The notes below the pieces were generated by a model. It saw only the letters and a program-made list of their open reading frames with translations. It made no database searches and was not told where the DNA came from. DNA of 64,000 nucleotides from Stromatinia cepivora. Lineage: Eukaryota > Ascomycota > Leotiomycetes > Helotiales > Sclerotiniaceae. The number at the start of each line of letters is the position of its first letter. Position 1 is the first letter of the stretch. Position numbers and translations under genes: made by a program. The stretch lies in the NCBI GenBank assembly GCA_014898415.1, contig RCTD01000005.1, forward strand, positions 2,542,001 to 2,606,000, in the 5' to 3' direction. Positions 21,648 through 35,300 of the stretch are shown in pieces.

Positions 21648-23716
21648 ATGGAAATTGTGAAAAGAGGGCCAGAGGGGTACCGACCCATGCCAGCGCAAAA
21701 GCGAGCTCCTCCGCAGCACCTTGCGCAGAAGGATGCAGACGCATGGCCGACAGAATTCAATCTCTACAACTGCGATATTGTAAGTTTTATTACTTGTTAG
21801 TCTATGGGTTCCAAGACTAATAACTGTGTGCAGGCGACCTATGTCTCAACTAACCTTCTCAACAGAGTGACATTCGCGGAGGCAATGAAGGATAAGGGCC
21901 CCGTCGTGTGGCCTGAAACATTCCCATCCTCAAAGGGAAAGCAACCAAATCAACAGGGATTCAGAGCAATCAAGAAGCTGCACAGCTCATCATTTACAGA
22001 GACTCAGAAGTTCATCAACAACACCGATTTATTCCCCTATTTCGAGTTTGGTTGGAACGGAAGACTTTTCTGCCACTTTCCCTTTACTACCGGCACGGCG
22101 AGTCTGCCCCCGTGCAATAACGGCAAGTACACGCTTTATGACATGAAGGGCTGGGATGTCGTGATCGATGCTCCTTACACGGAAGAGGATCTTGAGCGGG
22201 GCGATCCGGCGTACGAGTATGTGCGCGACAACGTTAACGATAGCGACAAGTTCGATTTCTACCAGGTTCTTCTGAAGCTGGCGGGTAAGTGCTCCCTTGA
22301 CTCTCTCTAAAAGATGAGGCTAATTAGACAATAGAGGAAGGCAGGTGGTCGTAAGTTGAATACCCCCCGTTCTATCCTGCTAAGAGAAAAGCTGGCTAAC
22401 CAAGAAACCAGGAACCTTGCGCGTACATCTGGTCTTCCCTCAGGGCCCCCAAGGGATGAGTTCTTCTCCCTGTTGAAGGAATGGATTGCCAACCATCTCA
22501 AGACTCCCGCAGCCATGTTTACCTGGAATCTCTCGACTGGTCTCCATCCTGCCAGACCATTTGTACCCACCTCACGAAACATGAGACTGGGGGTCAATTA
22601 CGCTCAGGACTGGGCGCTGGAGGCCTCTGCCAATGCCGTGATTTTCCAAGAGAATTGCGGGGGCAACCCACCAACTGATAAGTCGACAGACGATCCGTAC
22701 ACGAGTCTTGATGGCTTCGTGCAGGTCGGCATGGAGCTGTTCTGGTTCCGGTACCTATTGAGTTCGGACACGAATCTGCTGTACGCGATCAATAAGGCGA
22801 CGAACTTGGAAGCCGTGTGGATCGAGATCAAACCAAATGACAGGTACCAGCGTAAGTATATTCAGGGTTACAATCCGAACCACGGTACCAGCTACTACGA
22901 CTGGGATCCCTACTTCAATAACCCCAAGTTTCGCTGGAGTAAGACGAGCACAGCGACGGACTGGAGTGGCATTGGGGACCACGTTGCTGAGACTGACATG
23001 ACAATGACCTGTATGTTTCATTCTTCACAGATACAGATCTATCTAGCTGGATAGAATCGTACCTGTAATCATGTACAAGGATTACAATGTTAATACAGAC
23101 CAGGTACCACGAACAATTACATATCATTTGATACAGGCTCCAAACACAGCAATTGGGTCAAGATAGAGGGCGAGTCGGAAATATCAGTCAACTTGACAAA
23201 GTGGCTTGCGGGGTTTAACACCACAGACGATACGTACGCACCTCCTTTCCTTCTTCAACTTTTGTAACTTTTCCCATGGCTTATGGTTATCCAATCGGCA
23301 GATTCTCCGTCAAAGCAAGCTGGAATTTCACCATGAGCATGAATAGCATGCTGGATGGTAAACTAGGATGGGATTTGTCTAAGTTCGAGTCCAAAGTGGA
23401 CCCCACGGGTCCTATCGACGCAGACTCTGTCCGTGATATGCAGAATGTGATGGAAAAAATGACGGCTGACATGCAGTTGTTCTACAATGACCTTAGTAAC
23501 TCGTTGAAGGATGCCCAGCAGCTGATCCTACCGCCAGGGAAACGGTTCATGTATAAAGACCCGGTCTTCTACTATAGTGGGTACCTGCAGGTGAAGCTAG
23601 ATTATGATGACAACATGGTCCTAGCGGAGGAGGCAGGAGCAGAAGAAGTAGAGAAGGGAGACGATGCGGAAGAGAATGGAGGAGAAGAGGAAGAAGACAA
23701 AATAACAATTAGTTGA
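21648..23716 (+). CDS. Protein of unknown function, 580 aa, six exons including a 16-nt microexon
   Basis: Predicted exons are 21648-21779, 21834-22284, 22335-22350, 22412-23010, 23104-23233 and 23302-23716; introns are 54, 50, 61, 93 and 68 nt. The donors are GTAAGT, GTAAGT, GTAAGT, GTATGT and GTACGC. Phases fit only if the 16-nt exon 3 is included. The protein starts MEIVKRGPEGYRPMPAQKR, is rich in W, Y and F through the middle (PYFEFGWNGRLFCHFPF; MELFWFRYLLSS), and then has a beta-rich part (YISFDTGSKHSNWVKIEG). A helical segment (DMQNVMEKMTADMQLFYNDL) and an acidic tail (EEAGAEEVEKGDDAEE) follow. No signal peptide or membrane span. I recognise no family. Divergent partner of the 1177-aa gene and the last gene before the transposon block. 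The tail may be disordered. Confidence 0.8.
22335..22350 (+). other. Predicted 16-nt microexon of the 580-aa gene
   Basis: Bounded by ACAATAG upstream (with a GCTAAT branch-like site) and GTAAGT downstream. Including it gives continuous phase from exon 2 (leftover 1 nt) to exon 4 (needs 1 nt). Skipping it, or using the nearer GCAG acceptor, breaks the frame. Confidence 0.65.
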
Positions 23717-24040
23717 ACTCTGATTGGGATACTTTTCTCAGTTGTGTAGATAATTCATTATTATTTAATTTCATAACTTGTCTTTGCTTTTATACATTTT
23801 GTTCATAAATTATTTATCCAGAGACTAATTGCACAGCCTCATCCCCCGACTATGCAGCTAACAACTAGTGCCCCAAGGTGATATAGGAGGATGCCTTACA
23901 CTTCGATGCCTTTCTGGATTTGAAGACCGATTAACGGAGTCGCTTCTGAAGCAGGGAAAATCAATACATCTTAACATGGGTTAATAAGAAGGGTAGCTTC
24001 TCATCTGTTTCTCTGGTTCGGGGATTAGAATACCTTTTTT
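23717..24040. other. Boundary between gene space and AT-rich transposon block
   Basis: The first part is the presumed 3' UTR of the 580-aa gene. Around 23870-24030 base composition is still ordinary; from about 24040 onward GC drops abruptly. No gene recognised. Confidence 0.6.
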
Positions 24041-27000
24041 TTTCAATGCTAGGAAAGTGGCCAATACAGTGCTTTAAGTGAGCATGAATATGAAATAAAG
24101 AGATAATATAAGTATTTAGATTATAAATCAGGATTTGATAATTATCGAAATATAGAAATTATTATCTAAACTAATGAAATACGAATTTTGATAGAATAAT
24201 GAGATATTATCTTTATATGATATTTTATAATAACAAATGATAAGGGGATTATTTGAATAAGGAATTAGGGATTTTGAAATAAATAAAGAAGATATAAAAT
24301 ATATATATATAAATCTTTTATATTGATTATTATTATTATTAATATTATTAGATTTGAAATAAATTAAAGAAAAGAAGAATTATCAAAATAAAGAAAATTA
24401 TCAAATCTAATAAAAGAAATCTTGAAAATTATATAAAAACAAATTATAAAGATTTTATTTCGGAGTTTAATTTTAATTATATTGAAAATATTTTGAATTA
24501 AGAATTATTAAATATTCGATTCTTTTTTGAAATTTATTTAAGGGATTTTAATTTAGAAGAGAATTCTATTTTTATTGAAAATCAAGATTTCAATAATATA
24601 ATAAAATCAAATAAGAATTCGAATAATTTTATTGATTTTGATTTAATTAATCTTGGAGGAGGTTGATCGGTTAATAATAGTGAATAATATAATAATAATA
24701 TTATTTACTATTATTATAGTGGAAGACTTAGTTATATAGCTTAAAGGGTGATCGAATATATAATGATTGAAGTCAAAATATAAGTGTATTGAATATTGAA
24801 TTTTATTTTGCTTGTTTTTTCGAAGAATTCTTTGAAGAAAATCTTCTTATTTATAATATTTGATAAGATTCTATGAAATTCTAAAATATTCTATGATTAT
24901 AAATAAGATCGATTTAAATCGAATCTTATAGAATTATTTTATATAATGAAATGAAATAGTAACCAATAATATTTAACCTTAGAAATAAAAAAGTTCTACA
25001 TGCTTCCATCACATTCTATTCCATTATAAATCATTCTAATATGATATATGATCAAAATTTCATATAATAATAAAATTTAATAATATTAAATTATATTATT
25101 AATATATCACGTGATCATATAACCATCGGTTCGGTTAATATTATTAAATGATTTAATAAACTTATTAGAAATTCTTATAATTAAAAACAATTGAAAAAAG
25201 AATTTCAATTATAAATCTAATTATTAGAAAACAAATGAATTCTATTTAAATTAATTTGCAAAATCTTAATTCTTTTTAAAAAAGAATTAAATATATTGAT
25301 TATATTTCGAAATTTAATCAAAAGATATAAAAAGTTATAATCTTATAATAAAAATAATAATAATGATTTGATCAAAATATTAGATTTAATATTATTATAT
25401 TTCGAAGAAATTCACTCTTTGTTACGGTTGTTAGAAGGATGTTGCTAGTAAAATTAGGAATCTCTATAAGAAAATGGCTTTATTATTAGAAGTAAATATA
25501 CAATTGGTAATTTATTATCGATTAATTAAAAAACTCTACAAAAACTTTTGTATTTATTAAACTCTAATATATAATCGACGATTTGTTATCGTTTCGATAT
25601 CGTTTCTCATTGGATTTAAAAGAAAAAGGTTTTTTTAATTAGAAAAAAATAATGAAAAGTTTTATAATTGTTTTAAAATTAATTGATTTTTTGTTATTTA
25701 TAATTCTGATAATTTTTTTTATTTTTTTTTCAAAAGCAATTCGTTAATTAATTATTATTGATATCCTTTCGAATAATCATAATGGGAATAAAAAGCATTC
25801 TAATTATTATTCCTAGGATTTTTTTGGTGGTCATTATCGGTGGTGACCCATTTCGACAGGGGGGTGGTGATCCAGCTAAAAAAGTTATCATTTGGTCATT
25901 ACTCTTCTATTGTGAAAGAGGTAGGTCGAGATACGTGCGTCCCGATAGCACGCTGCAAGGGGAAATGGGAATTGGAACTGATCAGATTACATTGTAGAGG
26001 TTTCAAGTAGTAAAACTAATAAATTTAAACAATGATTTGAATTATATACAAATAAAATACAAAAAGATTAATAGAAAAACGATTGATTTCTTTCAAAGAG
26101 AAGGGAATAGAACTTTCTTTATATCTAATTACAAAGAATCATATAATCATATAATTACGGATTAATTATATATTAAACCTTGATATCCCAACTTTCTTAT
26201 ATCCTTTTTTTTTTGAAATATATATTTTATCTGATTTTAGAATAATTATAAAAAATAAAAACCAAAGAGATCAAAAGACAACTAGATTAGGGAAAACCAA
26301 TTAAAAATATCAACAAACTAAAACGATAAATAATTTTTAAAATCATTTTAAAAAAACAGTATATTTTAGATTCTTATTAATCCAAATCTGTTTCTATTGT
26401 TTCTCTATCAAATTCAATAGAAATTTCAAGTTCCTAAGAAGTATCTTTATTATCCTCTCCATTTCCAATCTTTCTTGAACATTTAGTCAGATATTTTATA
26501 ACAGACTTCATATTTGTAATCAGATTTTTTAATGATTTCTAAATACAATTTGAATAACGAATAAAGATTTTTGACATTATAGATTTTTGTTTAATATTAA
26601 AAAAATGATCCTTTTTTTATTATTAGATTTCATAAAAGACTTTTTTGTTGAAGGGTGATTTATCTATTTTTTATCTAATTTATAATCTACATTAAAAATT
26701 GAAACAGTACCTTATGTTCTAAAAGGTTTAATTAGGGATAAATTGAATAATATTATAAATTAATTTTAAATCGGTTTTCGCCTTACAATTTCTTTTTCTT
26801 TTCCAATGAATTTCTTTGATATAAATTGAAGTTTCCCAGTAAAGGATTTTTTATTAATTAGATTCACGATTTTTCAATTATTAATATTTTCTTTATCAAA
26901 GAATTCATCATCTTCAAGATCCTTATTGTAAAAAGCTTTTTATCTTTATAAAAGCATATTATAATTTACAAATAATAATCGATTTCTTTATTACTTTTCC

Positions 27001-29999
27001 TTATTTTGGAATACTTCAAATTGAATGGTTAGATTTATTATTATAAGATTACATTATTGTTTATATCAGAGTTCGAATTCATTATCGTTAATTTCGAACA
27101 ATCTATTTATTATTCCTTTTATAATATTAAAATTTCAAGATAAATATCCTAAAAAGATTATAAAAAAATGATTTTGTAAAATAAAATTAATATTAAAAGA
27201 AAAAGATTGAAGGATATAAAGATCTTTTTTATTAAATTCATTTAATTCAAAAAGGATAATCTAATTTTGAAAAGATCTTCAAAAGTTTTCGTAAAAGTTA
27301 TTATCCTTTATATTCTTTTCATTCGAAACTATAATTAAATAAAAGATCGGTATCAAAATCAATTCATAGAATCCAGAAAAGCTGGTATATTTCAAAATGA
27401 TATCTAATTGAATTATAATTGCTCAGGATTTAGATCTAATTAGGATTCTTCAACGAAACTGATTTTTTTGTTTGATTTTCTGGAAAGTTTCCTTTCTTAT
27501 TATTCAATCAAGATTATATTATAATTGATAAATGAAAAAGTATTTCTTTAAAAATTCCCGAATTAAATTATCATTATTATCTAATTTATAAAGAATAAGG
27601 ATTTGATATTCTTTATAAAAGCTTTTAATTGATTCCTTTAGTTTAGGAAGATCGATTACAATAATCACTTTTTTGAAACTTTTTTTTGTTTACCCTTAAA
27701 AATTAAATAGAAAAGGTCAGAAAAGAAATAATAAAGGTTAAACTTCTTATTATAATCAAAAAAATATAATATAAACAAAGATATTAATATAAAATGAAAC
27801 TTTTTATTTTTTTGAATATAAATAATAATATATTACAAAGTAGGATCGTATTTTAAAAGAAATTGAATAATCGAAAAGTAACAATTCGAAAACAGATCTT
27901 CTTTAAAGATTTCGCGGAAATGCTATTTGTAGATAGCGAGAATATCTTTATAAATATTTTGCAAATCGAATTCATCTTTTTATTCGAAGATATATTGAAA
28001 CGAAGGGATGTACAGGGTAAATTAGTTCTTAAAGGATTCTTTGTTTAATGGTTTTAGTAGAAAAAGGTTATCTTTAAGAGTTTTATTAGAATTAGGGGAA
28101 TAAAAGTTTTCCATTAAATCGAATCGATTGGGATCAAGAATTTGCTTTGATCGTTTTAGAGTTAAGGATTGATACAAATGGAATCAAGGGTAGAATACCC
28201 CTATCAACCTTATTTCGTTAATGCGTTTTTGGTTCCTGGTAATAGTAATCAATCTGTTTTGTAATTCCTTGGCCGAAATATATTTTGATTTTAGATTAAG
28301 GAATTTTGCCAGGATATATAAATAATATATATATGGAGTATTCATAATGATTTGCTTTTTTAATGATGTAATAATTTTTCATTCTATTTGGTTGGCAATG
28401 TATCTATTGTTTATCAAAGAGTATTATCCCTTTTTAAACTGGTAGTTTAAATAATAAGAATAGCTTTTCAATTCCTATGAAGAATTTAAGATTGTTTTAA
28501 AATTGTCGGAGGCTAAATCGTTATTGTTTGAAACAAATTTAATATTGTAATCAGTTGTATAATGATAAAATACGAATCTGTCCAGAATAGATAAATGAAA
28601 AAGGGCTTTTTTCGAGAAATCAAAATAATAATCTTTCTTTTCCTATTTATCGATATTCGTGATTGCAGGTTTCGAAATTGATATAATCGCTTGGGAGTGA
28701 AGAAGTTGATGTACACAAAGGGTATCTGGTATAACAATTACTTCCAATTGTTCTTTAGTATTAGGTTTTTCTTTATTATCATTATTATTGAAAAGTATTG
28801 GGGTAATTTTCTACGATAATTATTTTGTAAATAGATTTATTTTTTTTATTAAACTTCGAAAGGGTTTTCGTTTTCACAATATTCTTTTAGAAATCCGAGA
28901 TTATTGAAAATAAATTTATAAATTCTGAAGATAGGATTTTATATAAGATTATAAAGGAAAGATATTCAATCTTTTTTATTCTTTGTATTGATTTTCATAA
29001 TAAATCTATATATAATACAGAAATCTATAGAACTATACTTTTTGGCTTCCTTGCCTTTCTTTTATATAAAACGTTCAATTATATATCCGTTCAAAAACTT
29101 TACAAGGATTTGAAGGCTAAAACAAAGATATAATAAACTATATCCGTTCTTATTGAAGTATTATTTAAACTTATATTTTTCGATTAAAAATAAGCAAAAA
29201 CTTTTCCTTAAATAATTGTTTAAATTCTTTCGAGATTTTTAAGACCTTTTTTGACTTTATTATAGTATTATTCGATAAATTGAATTGTATCGTTATTTTT
29301 AGTAAAATAACTGATTTTGAAAAAACTAATTATTTTATAGAACTTTTAACCTTCGATTTGATCTTTTATTTCATTTACAAAATCTCTAATAAAATCAATA
29401 ATATTTATAGAGTAATTGAATCATTATTCAAAAGCATTATATTTTTCTTTAATTTCAAAAGTTTTAATGAATATGAATACTTCGATTTTGTTGTTGAAAA
29501 AATGATTCTTGTATTAAATAAAAAAAGAAATATTATTGTTAATAAAACAAAAAATTATAATTTGATTAAATCTTTTTTCAAATATTATATTAAAATTTAA
29601 ATAAAAACTTGTATAAATAATAAAATAAATATAAATAAAAAATTAATAACTTTAAATCAAATTATTAGAAAAAACAAATTTAAAGAGGGAGTATTGGGTT
29701 GTTCGGATGTTATTCGGGGATTGTTCGCAAATTGTTCAAAAACGAAATTGATAATATAATAAGTTTTTTTCAAAAAGAATTCAAATATTTTTCTTTTTTT
29801 AAGGATTATAAAACTTTCCTTATCAAGCTTTTTAATTGATAATCAGAAATTTATAATAACAATTTCTTTTCAATTTATTATATTTATTCTTTTCCTTTTG
29901 ATTTTATATCATCTTATAATTAAATAAAGAATAATCCTTAATTATTTATTATCTTTTATTTGAAAAATTATAAATATTTAGAAACTCGATTTTTTTGAT
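24041..29999. repeat. AT-rich sequence without a confidently assigned element
   Basis: Degraded sequence left of the Gypsy integrase. Open frames such as 27863-28048 plus, 28513-28737 minus and 29280-29600 plus do not resemble retrotransposon domains I can name. A G-run GGAGGAGG at about 24655, the GC-richer patch at 25830-25996 and GAGGGAG followed by TATTGGGTTGTTCGG at 29686 could be polypurine-tract/LTR junctions of plus-strand elements, but no matching second LTR was found by eye. Confidence 0.45.
25830..25996 (+). repeat. GC-richer island in the AT block, possible LTR edge of a Gypsy-like element
   Basis: Contains GACAGGGGGG followed by TGGTGATCC, which looks like a polypurine tract followed by an LTR start, plus two GGTGGTGAYCC words 16-18 bp apart. 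It is far less mutated than its surroundings and is open in one plus frame (GGDPFRQGGGDPAKKV...). No second copy is present in the window. Confidence 0.45.
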
Positions 30000-31705
30000 T
30001 TATCCATTTATATAAATCCTTAGAATTGTTATTTATAAAGAGATCTAAATATAAGATATATTTTTTGAGATGGATATTTATATAAATTCTATTAAACAAA
30101 ATATCATTTATTTTTTTAAAAATATATATAAAAAGATTCTTTAATTTCTTTATTACTTTATAAAATCTATATTATTTGAAAATAAATTTTGTATTATAAA
30201 ATATATCGATTTTTGATCAGGGATTATAGTGTAGAATTATATTTCCAATTTGAATATTTTTATTTAATATTTTGTAATCGAAATTATATTGAAGTTTATT
30301 ATCTTTTTTATAATATTATTTACAAAAAATTACTTTTTTAATATTTTTATCTAATATTTTTAATTATTATACTTTAATAATCAATAAATCTTTCTGGATT
30401 CATATATTTTCCTAATCAAGGATTTTTTAAATCGTATATATAGTTTCAAAAGGTAATACAGTTTTTCGCTTATAGATCAATTCAAATAATGTTTTGTTTA
30501 TTAGTTTATAAATTGAAATGTAATCAACAAATAGTATTGTTTCCAATTATTTAGATTATTTATACCTTTTTTATGATAAACAAGAAAATGCTTTTGTGAT
30601 AAAATAATAATCTCTTTTTATTATTCCATTAATTTATAAATAATAAATTGATATCTTGATTTTATCGATTTTATATTTTTTGTAATAAACAAATACAGGA
30701 CTTTTATTCTTAAGTCTTTTATTTATAATGATTTTTTCAAAAAGATTATAATAATAGATTATTTCATAAAGGAATTTAACAATTACTTCCGAAATAATAT
30801 TTTATAAGGTTTTAGTTTTCATTTAATTATTTAGATCTTTTTATAAAACAATAAAGCATTTGAATTTATAATCATCAGGCATTTTTGTAATATTTATGTT
30901 AATTTTATATCAAATATTTAAAGTTCAAATGATAATCATTGATTCATTTGTTTATTTGGATGATTTGAATTGATAAATGGAATAAGAAATCATTCAATTT
31001 TTTATATCCTTATATATTCTATTCTATTAATAATAATTGTATATTTTAGTATATAATAATTTTAAATCTTTATAATCTAATTCTTTATATACTCGAATCA
31101 TAATTTTTGTCTTTTCGATTAAATCGTCGTTTGTTATTATATAGACAGAAGGTAATCCGTTTCCCTGGATTCTGAATAAACAGCAATCCCTTATATAGAA
31201 ATTGAAAGTTTCTTTTTTGAAAGTTTATTAATCCTTTATTGATATATTTTTAGGTTTTTATAATATAATAATATACTAAGCAATCATTTGCATTCTTTCA
31301 TTTCCGCTTTCCAAAATTTAAGATGATTTTAAAATTTTGGAACTATTTATACTCACCACCGAATCTATTTATAATGAATTCAGATCTATAATGATCGAAT
31401 TATCAATATCCTCTTTATATTCTTTATCAATATCGTTCGAGATAATTCGCGATCGTTGTAATAGGGTATCTATAATAGTGTTTTTGTTTCCAAGAATATA
31501 TTTGATATCAAAGTCGAAAAGCTTGATCCAAGTAATCCATTTTGTAATCAAAGTACCAGGTAGATTTATAATTGTTTTATTTAATTGAACTATAAATATA
31601 TTTGTATTAATTTCTAAAAGAAAATGAATATTATAAAAATCTCTTTTGCATTTTTGTAAAACTTTAAGTACTTTTCTGTATTCTCTTTTAGTAATATCAT
31701 AATTC
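30000..31705 (-). pseudogene. Gypsy retrotransposon pol remnant: end of RNase H and integrase (3' piece of a split element)
   Basis: Read on the minus strand from 31705 downwards, with many stops. The second half of RNase H comes first (NYDITKRE, then LDINPL-region LNKTIINLPG, LITKWITWIKLFDFDI). It is followed by the integrase core near 30950-30580 (KFLYEIIYYY, INGIIKRD) and then AD-x-LINKTLFELIYKRK and a GDLVLLH-like end near 30230. These match the order and spacing of fungal Gypsy pol. It is the 3' continuation of the fragment at 53748-56500; the two are separated by Copia-1 II, which landed inside RNase H. No active product is possible. Confidence 0.85.
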
Positions 31706-31710
31706 CATTC
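31706..31710. other. Target-site duplication CATTC, left copy, of Copia-1 II
   Basis: CATTC immediately precedes the LTR at 31711 and recurs immediately after the LTR ending at 53742. Confidence 0.88.
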
Positions 31711-32019
31711 TATTACGGGATAGTATGATTACACAGCACTTTCAGGGATCGAGGAATAAATAGTATATATAATTGGTAAAGTAAAAGAATTGAATGACTT
31801 GTCTTTGATTATATGAATTAAGAGTTGTATATATAGAACAAATGAATGGTTATCTAGCCGATATACACTTTAATTAAACTAAATCTTTGTTTATTAGTAT
31901 ATCAGGATCACTTTATCAATTGATGGATTGATAAGGGCTAATAGATCCTTCATTTTGATTAAAAAATATACACTTTGATTCTTCATAAGATACAGGGGAT
32001 TGCAGGGCTTTCTGTAATA
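31711..32019 (-). repeat. 3' LTR of Copia-1 II (309 bp)
   Basis: Reads TATTACAG... to ...CCCGTAATA on the minus strand, the mutated form of TGTCACGG...CCGTGATA. The adjacent polypurine tract to the right marks it as the 3' LTR of a minus-strand element. Confidence 0.92.
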
Positions 32020-32189
32020 CACCCCTCAGATCGGAAAACGATCTGAAACAAATGAAAAGATATAGAAAATAATAATTCATATGATTTATGAATGAATATA
32101 CAATATAATTATAAACAGATGTCAACAAAGAAGTAGTATAATATATAAATCTGAAATGATTTTGATATCCTTGGAATAAAGAAAAATTT

Positions 32190-32194
32190 GATTG
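32190..32194. other. Target-site duplication GATTG, left copy, of Copia-2
   Basis: GATTG here and at 37676-37680 flank Copia-2. In copy III the uninterrupted site (56975-57000) reads straight through as AATTTGAATATATATAAATC. Confidence 0.88.
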
Positions 32195-32360
32195 TTTTAA
32201 CTTTTAGTGCAGGAAGTAGTAGTATTGTTGACTATATAGATTGAACTAAGGATCTATAATTCTAGTAGGAGTAGAATTGAGATTATCCCCAAATATAATC
32301 TATGCACCATTATGGTTTTGTAATCTTAATTCTAATCCTATAATGATTTCATTTTCAATA
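32195..32360 (-). repeat. 3' LTR of Copia-2 (166 bp)
   Basis: Same length as 37510-37675 and aligned end to end. Its start is mutated from TGTTGG to TATTGA, and an AAAGGAG purine tract adjoins it. Confidence 0.9.
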
Positions 32361-32392
32361 CTCCTTTATTGAAGATATCCTATTCGATCCTC

Positions 32393-35300
32393 TTAGATTA
32401 TTAATCCTAATATTTTCTTAAACCTTTTGAAAGCAATCTTTGTACAAAACTTTATCATTCTATTGACAATTATATTGTATATATTGATATAATTAATGGC
32501 GATTTTCTTTTTTTTTGTTAAATTTTTAATAAAATAATAATTAATATTTATATATTTAAATCGTTTATATAAATATAGATTTTTAATTAAAGCTAAAGTA
32601 TTTTGATTATTATTAAGTATTTGAACTATATCTCTATTCTTTTTAATATAACTTGATCTGAATAAATCTTTAAGTATTTGTATAATCCATTTTTTTTGTT
32701 TAATGAATATTGTTATCGCAATATATTCTGATTCTATATTAAAAGTAATCATAAATATTTGTTTTTTATTAATCTATAATATAGGGCCTTCATAGAATAT
32801 TATAATTTCTCTTGAAATATTTTTCCAATCATATTTATTATTAATCCAATCTGTATTTGTATATACTTTTATTATATTATTAAATATATTATATTCTTTG
32901 TAGATATCAGATTGTACTCCCTTTAATCCGAATTATAACTTCTATTTGATTATTGATTGTAGATATCGCATTAGATTCTTTAAAACTATAATATAATATT
33001 TTGTTGATTTTATTATAAATTATGAAAGTCTTTCAATTGAAAATATTATATCTAATTGGGTATATATTATTGGATAAATCATATTTCCTATTCATTATTG
33101 ATATTCGTTTATATCTATTAGTTCATCGTTATCGATTGCTGGCCGAAAATAGATATAATCCATTATTAATAATTTCTTAATTTAATATTATCTATATGTA
33201 ATATTGTATTTAATTAATATAATATCGAGATATTCTTTTTGATCCATAATTAATGTATATACTTTTTTATTACAAATAACTCTAATATCTAGGATCTTAC
33301 TAATCTTCCTTAAATTCTTAATATTAAAATAGGCCGATAGTTTTTCATCAAACTAAATGATTTATAATAATATACATAATATAATAACGATATCATCAAT
33401 ATATACCAGTAATATTATATTACGGTCTTTAAATATATACAGATATAGATCCGTCAAATTTTGTATAAAACCTATATCTAAAAGCTCTTTTTTTAATAAT
33501 AAACTTCAATCCCTTCTAGTTTGCTTTAACCTATATAGGCTTTGTAGAGCTTATAATACATATCCCTTTTTGATTTTGATATCTTGAGGTAGTTCGAGAT
33601 AGATTTCTTCCTTTAAATACAATTCGATAAAGGCGTTTTTGATATCAAAATATGAGTATTCCAAATTTTCCTTTGCGATAATAATTAGGAATAATTTGAA
33701 TATATCTAGTTTCATTATTGATATAAATGTTTTGTTGTAATCCTTTTTTAATATTTGATTAAACCTTTAAACCACTAATCTTGTTTTGAATCATTCTATT
33801 TTGTTATCCTTAATCTTAATTATAAATACTTATTTTGTCGAAACCAGATTATTTTCTTTAGGGAGTATATATTTTTCCTAAGTATCATTTTGAATCAAAA
33901 ATATGATTTCCTTTTGAATAACTTCCTTTCATTTTTCAAAGTATTCTCAATCCGATATTATTTTCTTATAAGTTCTTGATATTTTGATTCCCAGAATTTC
34001 TTCGACCGGATATATTACATTTTTTGTATTATTTATATCTATCAATGAAATCGTGAAATCTGAAACGATTTTGTCTTTGATATAAAAATCTATCTTGTAA
34101 ATAATTGGAATTATAATTATAATATATTCTATACTTTCTTGAATTTTGACTTATATAGATATCACAATCAATACCCTTATAATCTTGCTTTCCTGTTCTT
34201 TTTCAGAATCTTGTTTTATATCTCTTTTCTGTTTTTGTATTAGATATCTTAAAGATTTATTTTCAAGGTCCATTTCATCCTTTTGTTTGGTTTCAAATGA
34301 TTATAGATTTATTTCGCTTTTTGATTCTATTGAAATAAATTTATTAACAAAATTTAAAATGATCTTAAATTTTGCTTCTGGTACAGATTCAGGGTTTATA
34401 GAAATTGACTTTTGAGTTAAATCCTTTGAAATGATAAATTCGATAATTGAAATATCCTTGGAAAAAGATTTTTGATTTGTTTTTTGGATATTGCTATTTT
34501 TATTTTTATTGTATATTAATATTGATATATCTAATTTATCTAATTTCAATTCGATAATTAGGATACTTAGTATAATCATTAAATTCGATATAATATCTAT
34601 TAAAGAAAACATTTAAAACGAAAATGATACAGATATTATATTTGATATTGAGAATGGAGAAGATACCTTATTTATTACCAATCTATTATAAGGTTTTCGA
34701 TCTGACTCTATATTCTTTGTTCTTTATAAACTTGATTCATAATTTCTTAATTTAAGATCCAAATCTCCTTCTCGATAAGATTCATTTATAATTATTCTAT
34801 TTGATCGAAATATATAATCTAATTCTGAAGAATACATTTTGATATATTTGTTTGTAACTTTTGAATATTCTAGGAATACACCAACTCTTGAAGTATCCCG
34901 CAATTTATTGTATCTCTATCCTTTCGGAATAGTCTTGGGATTAATATAAATATAATATTTGCTCCCCTAGATTTTGTATATCTTTATATTTGGTATTATA
35001 TTTATAAAAACTTCTATAAAGGATCGATCTATTTTATTCATATCAGAATCAATATTAGTACAATTTCTGATATAAATATCATACTCTATAACTTTATCCC
35101 AAAATTCTAATGATAATCCAGTTTCTTTTAATATTGTTCTTATATCTGCCTTTGTAATCTTTATATTCCATTCTATAGATTTGTTTTAATATAAAAAAAC
35201 AATTGTTGTAACTTCGGATTATATGCCCGATAATCATTTACGAATAGCTTATAGGAGTTTCGATACATTATTAATCCTAACTGTAATGATCTTTTCTTTA

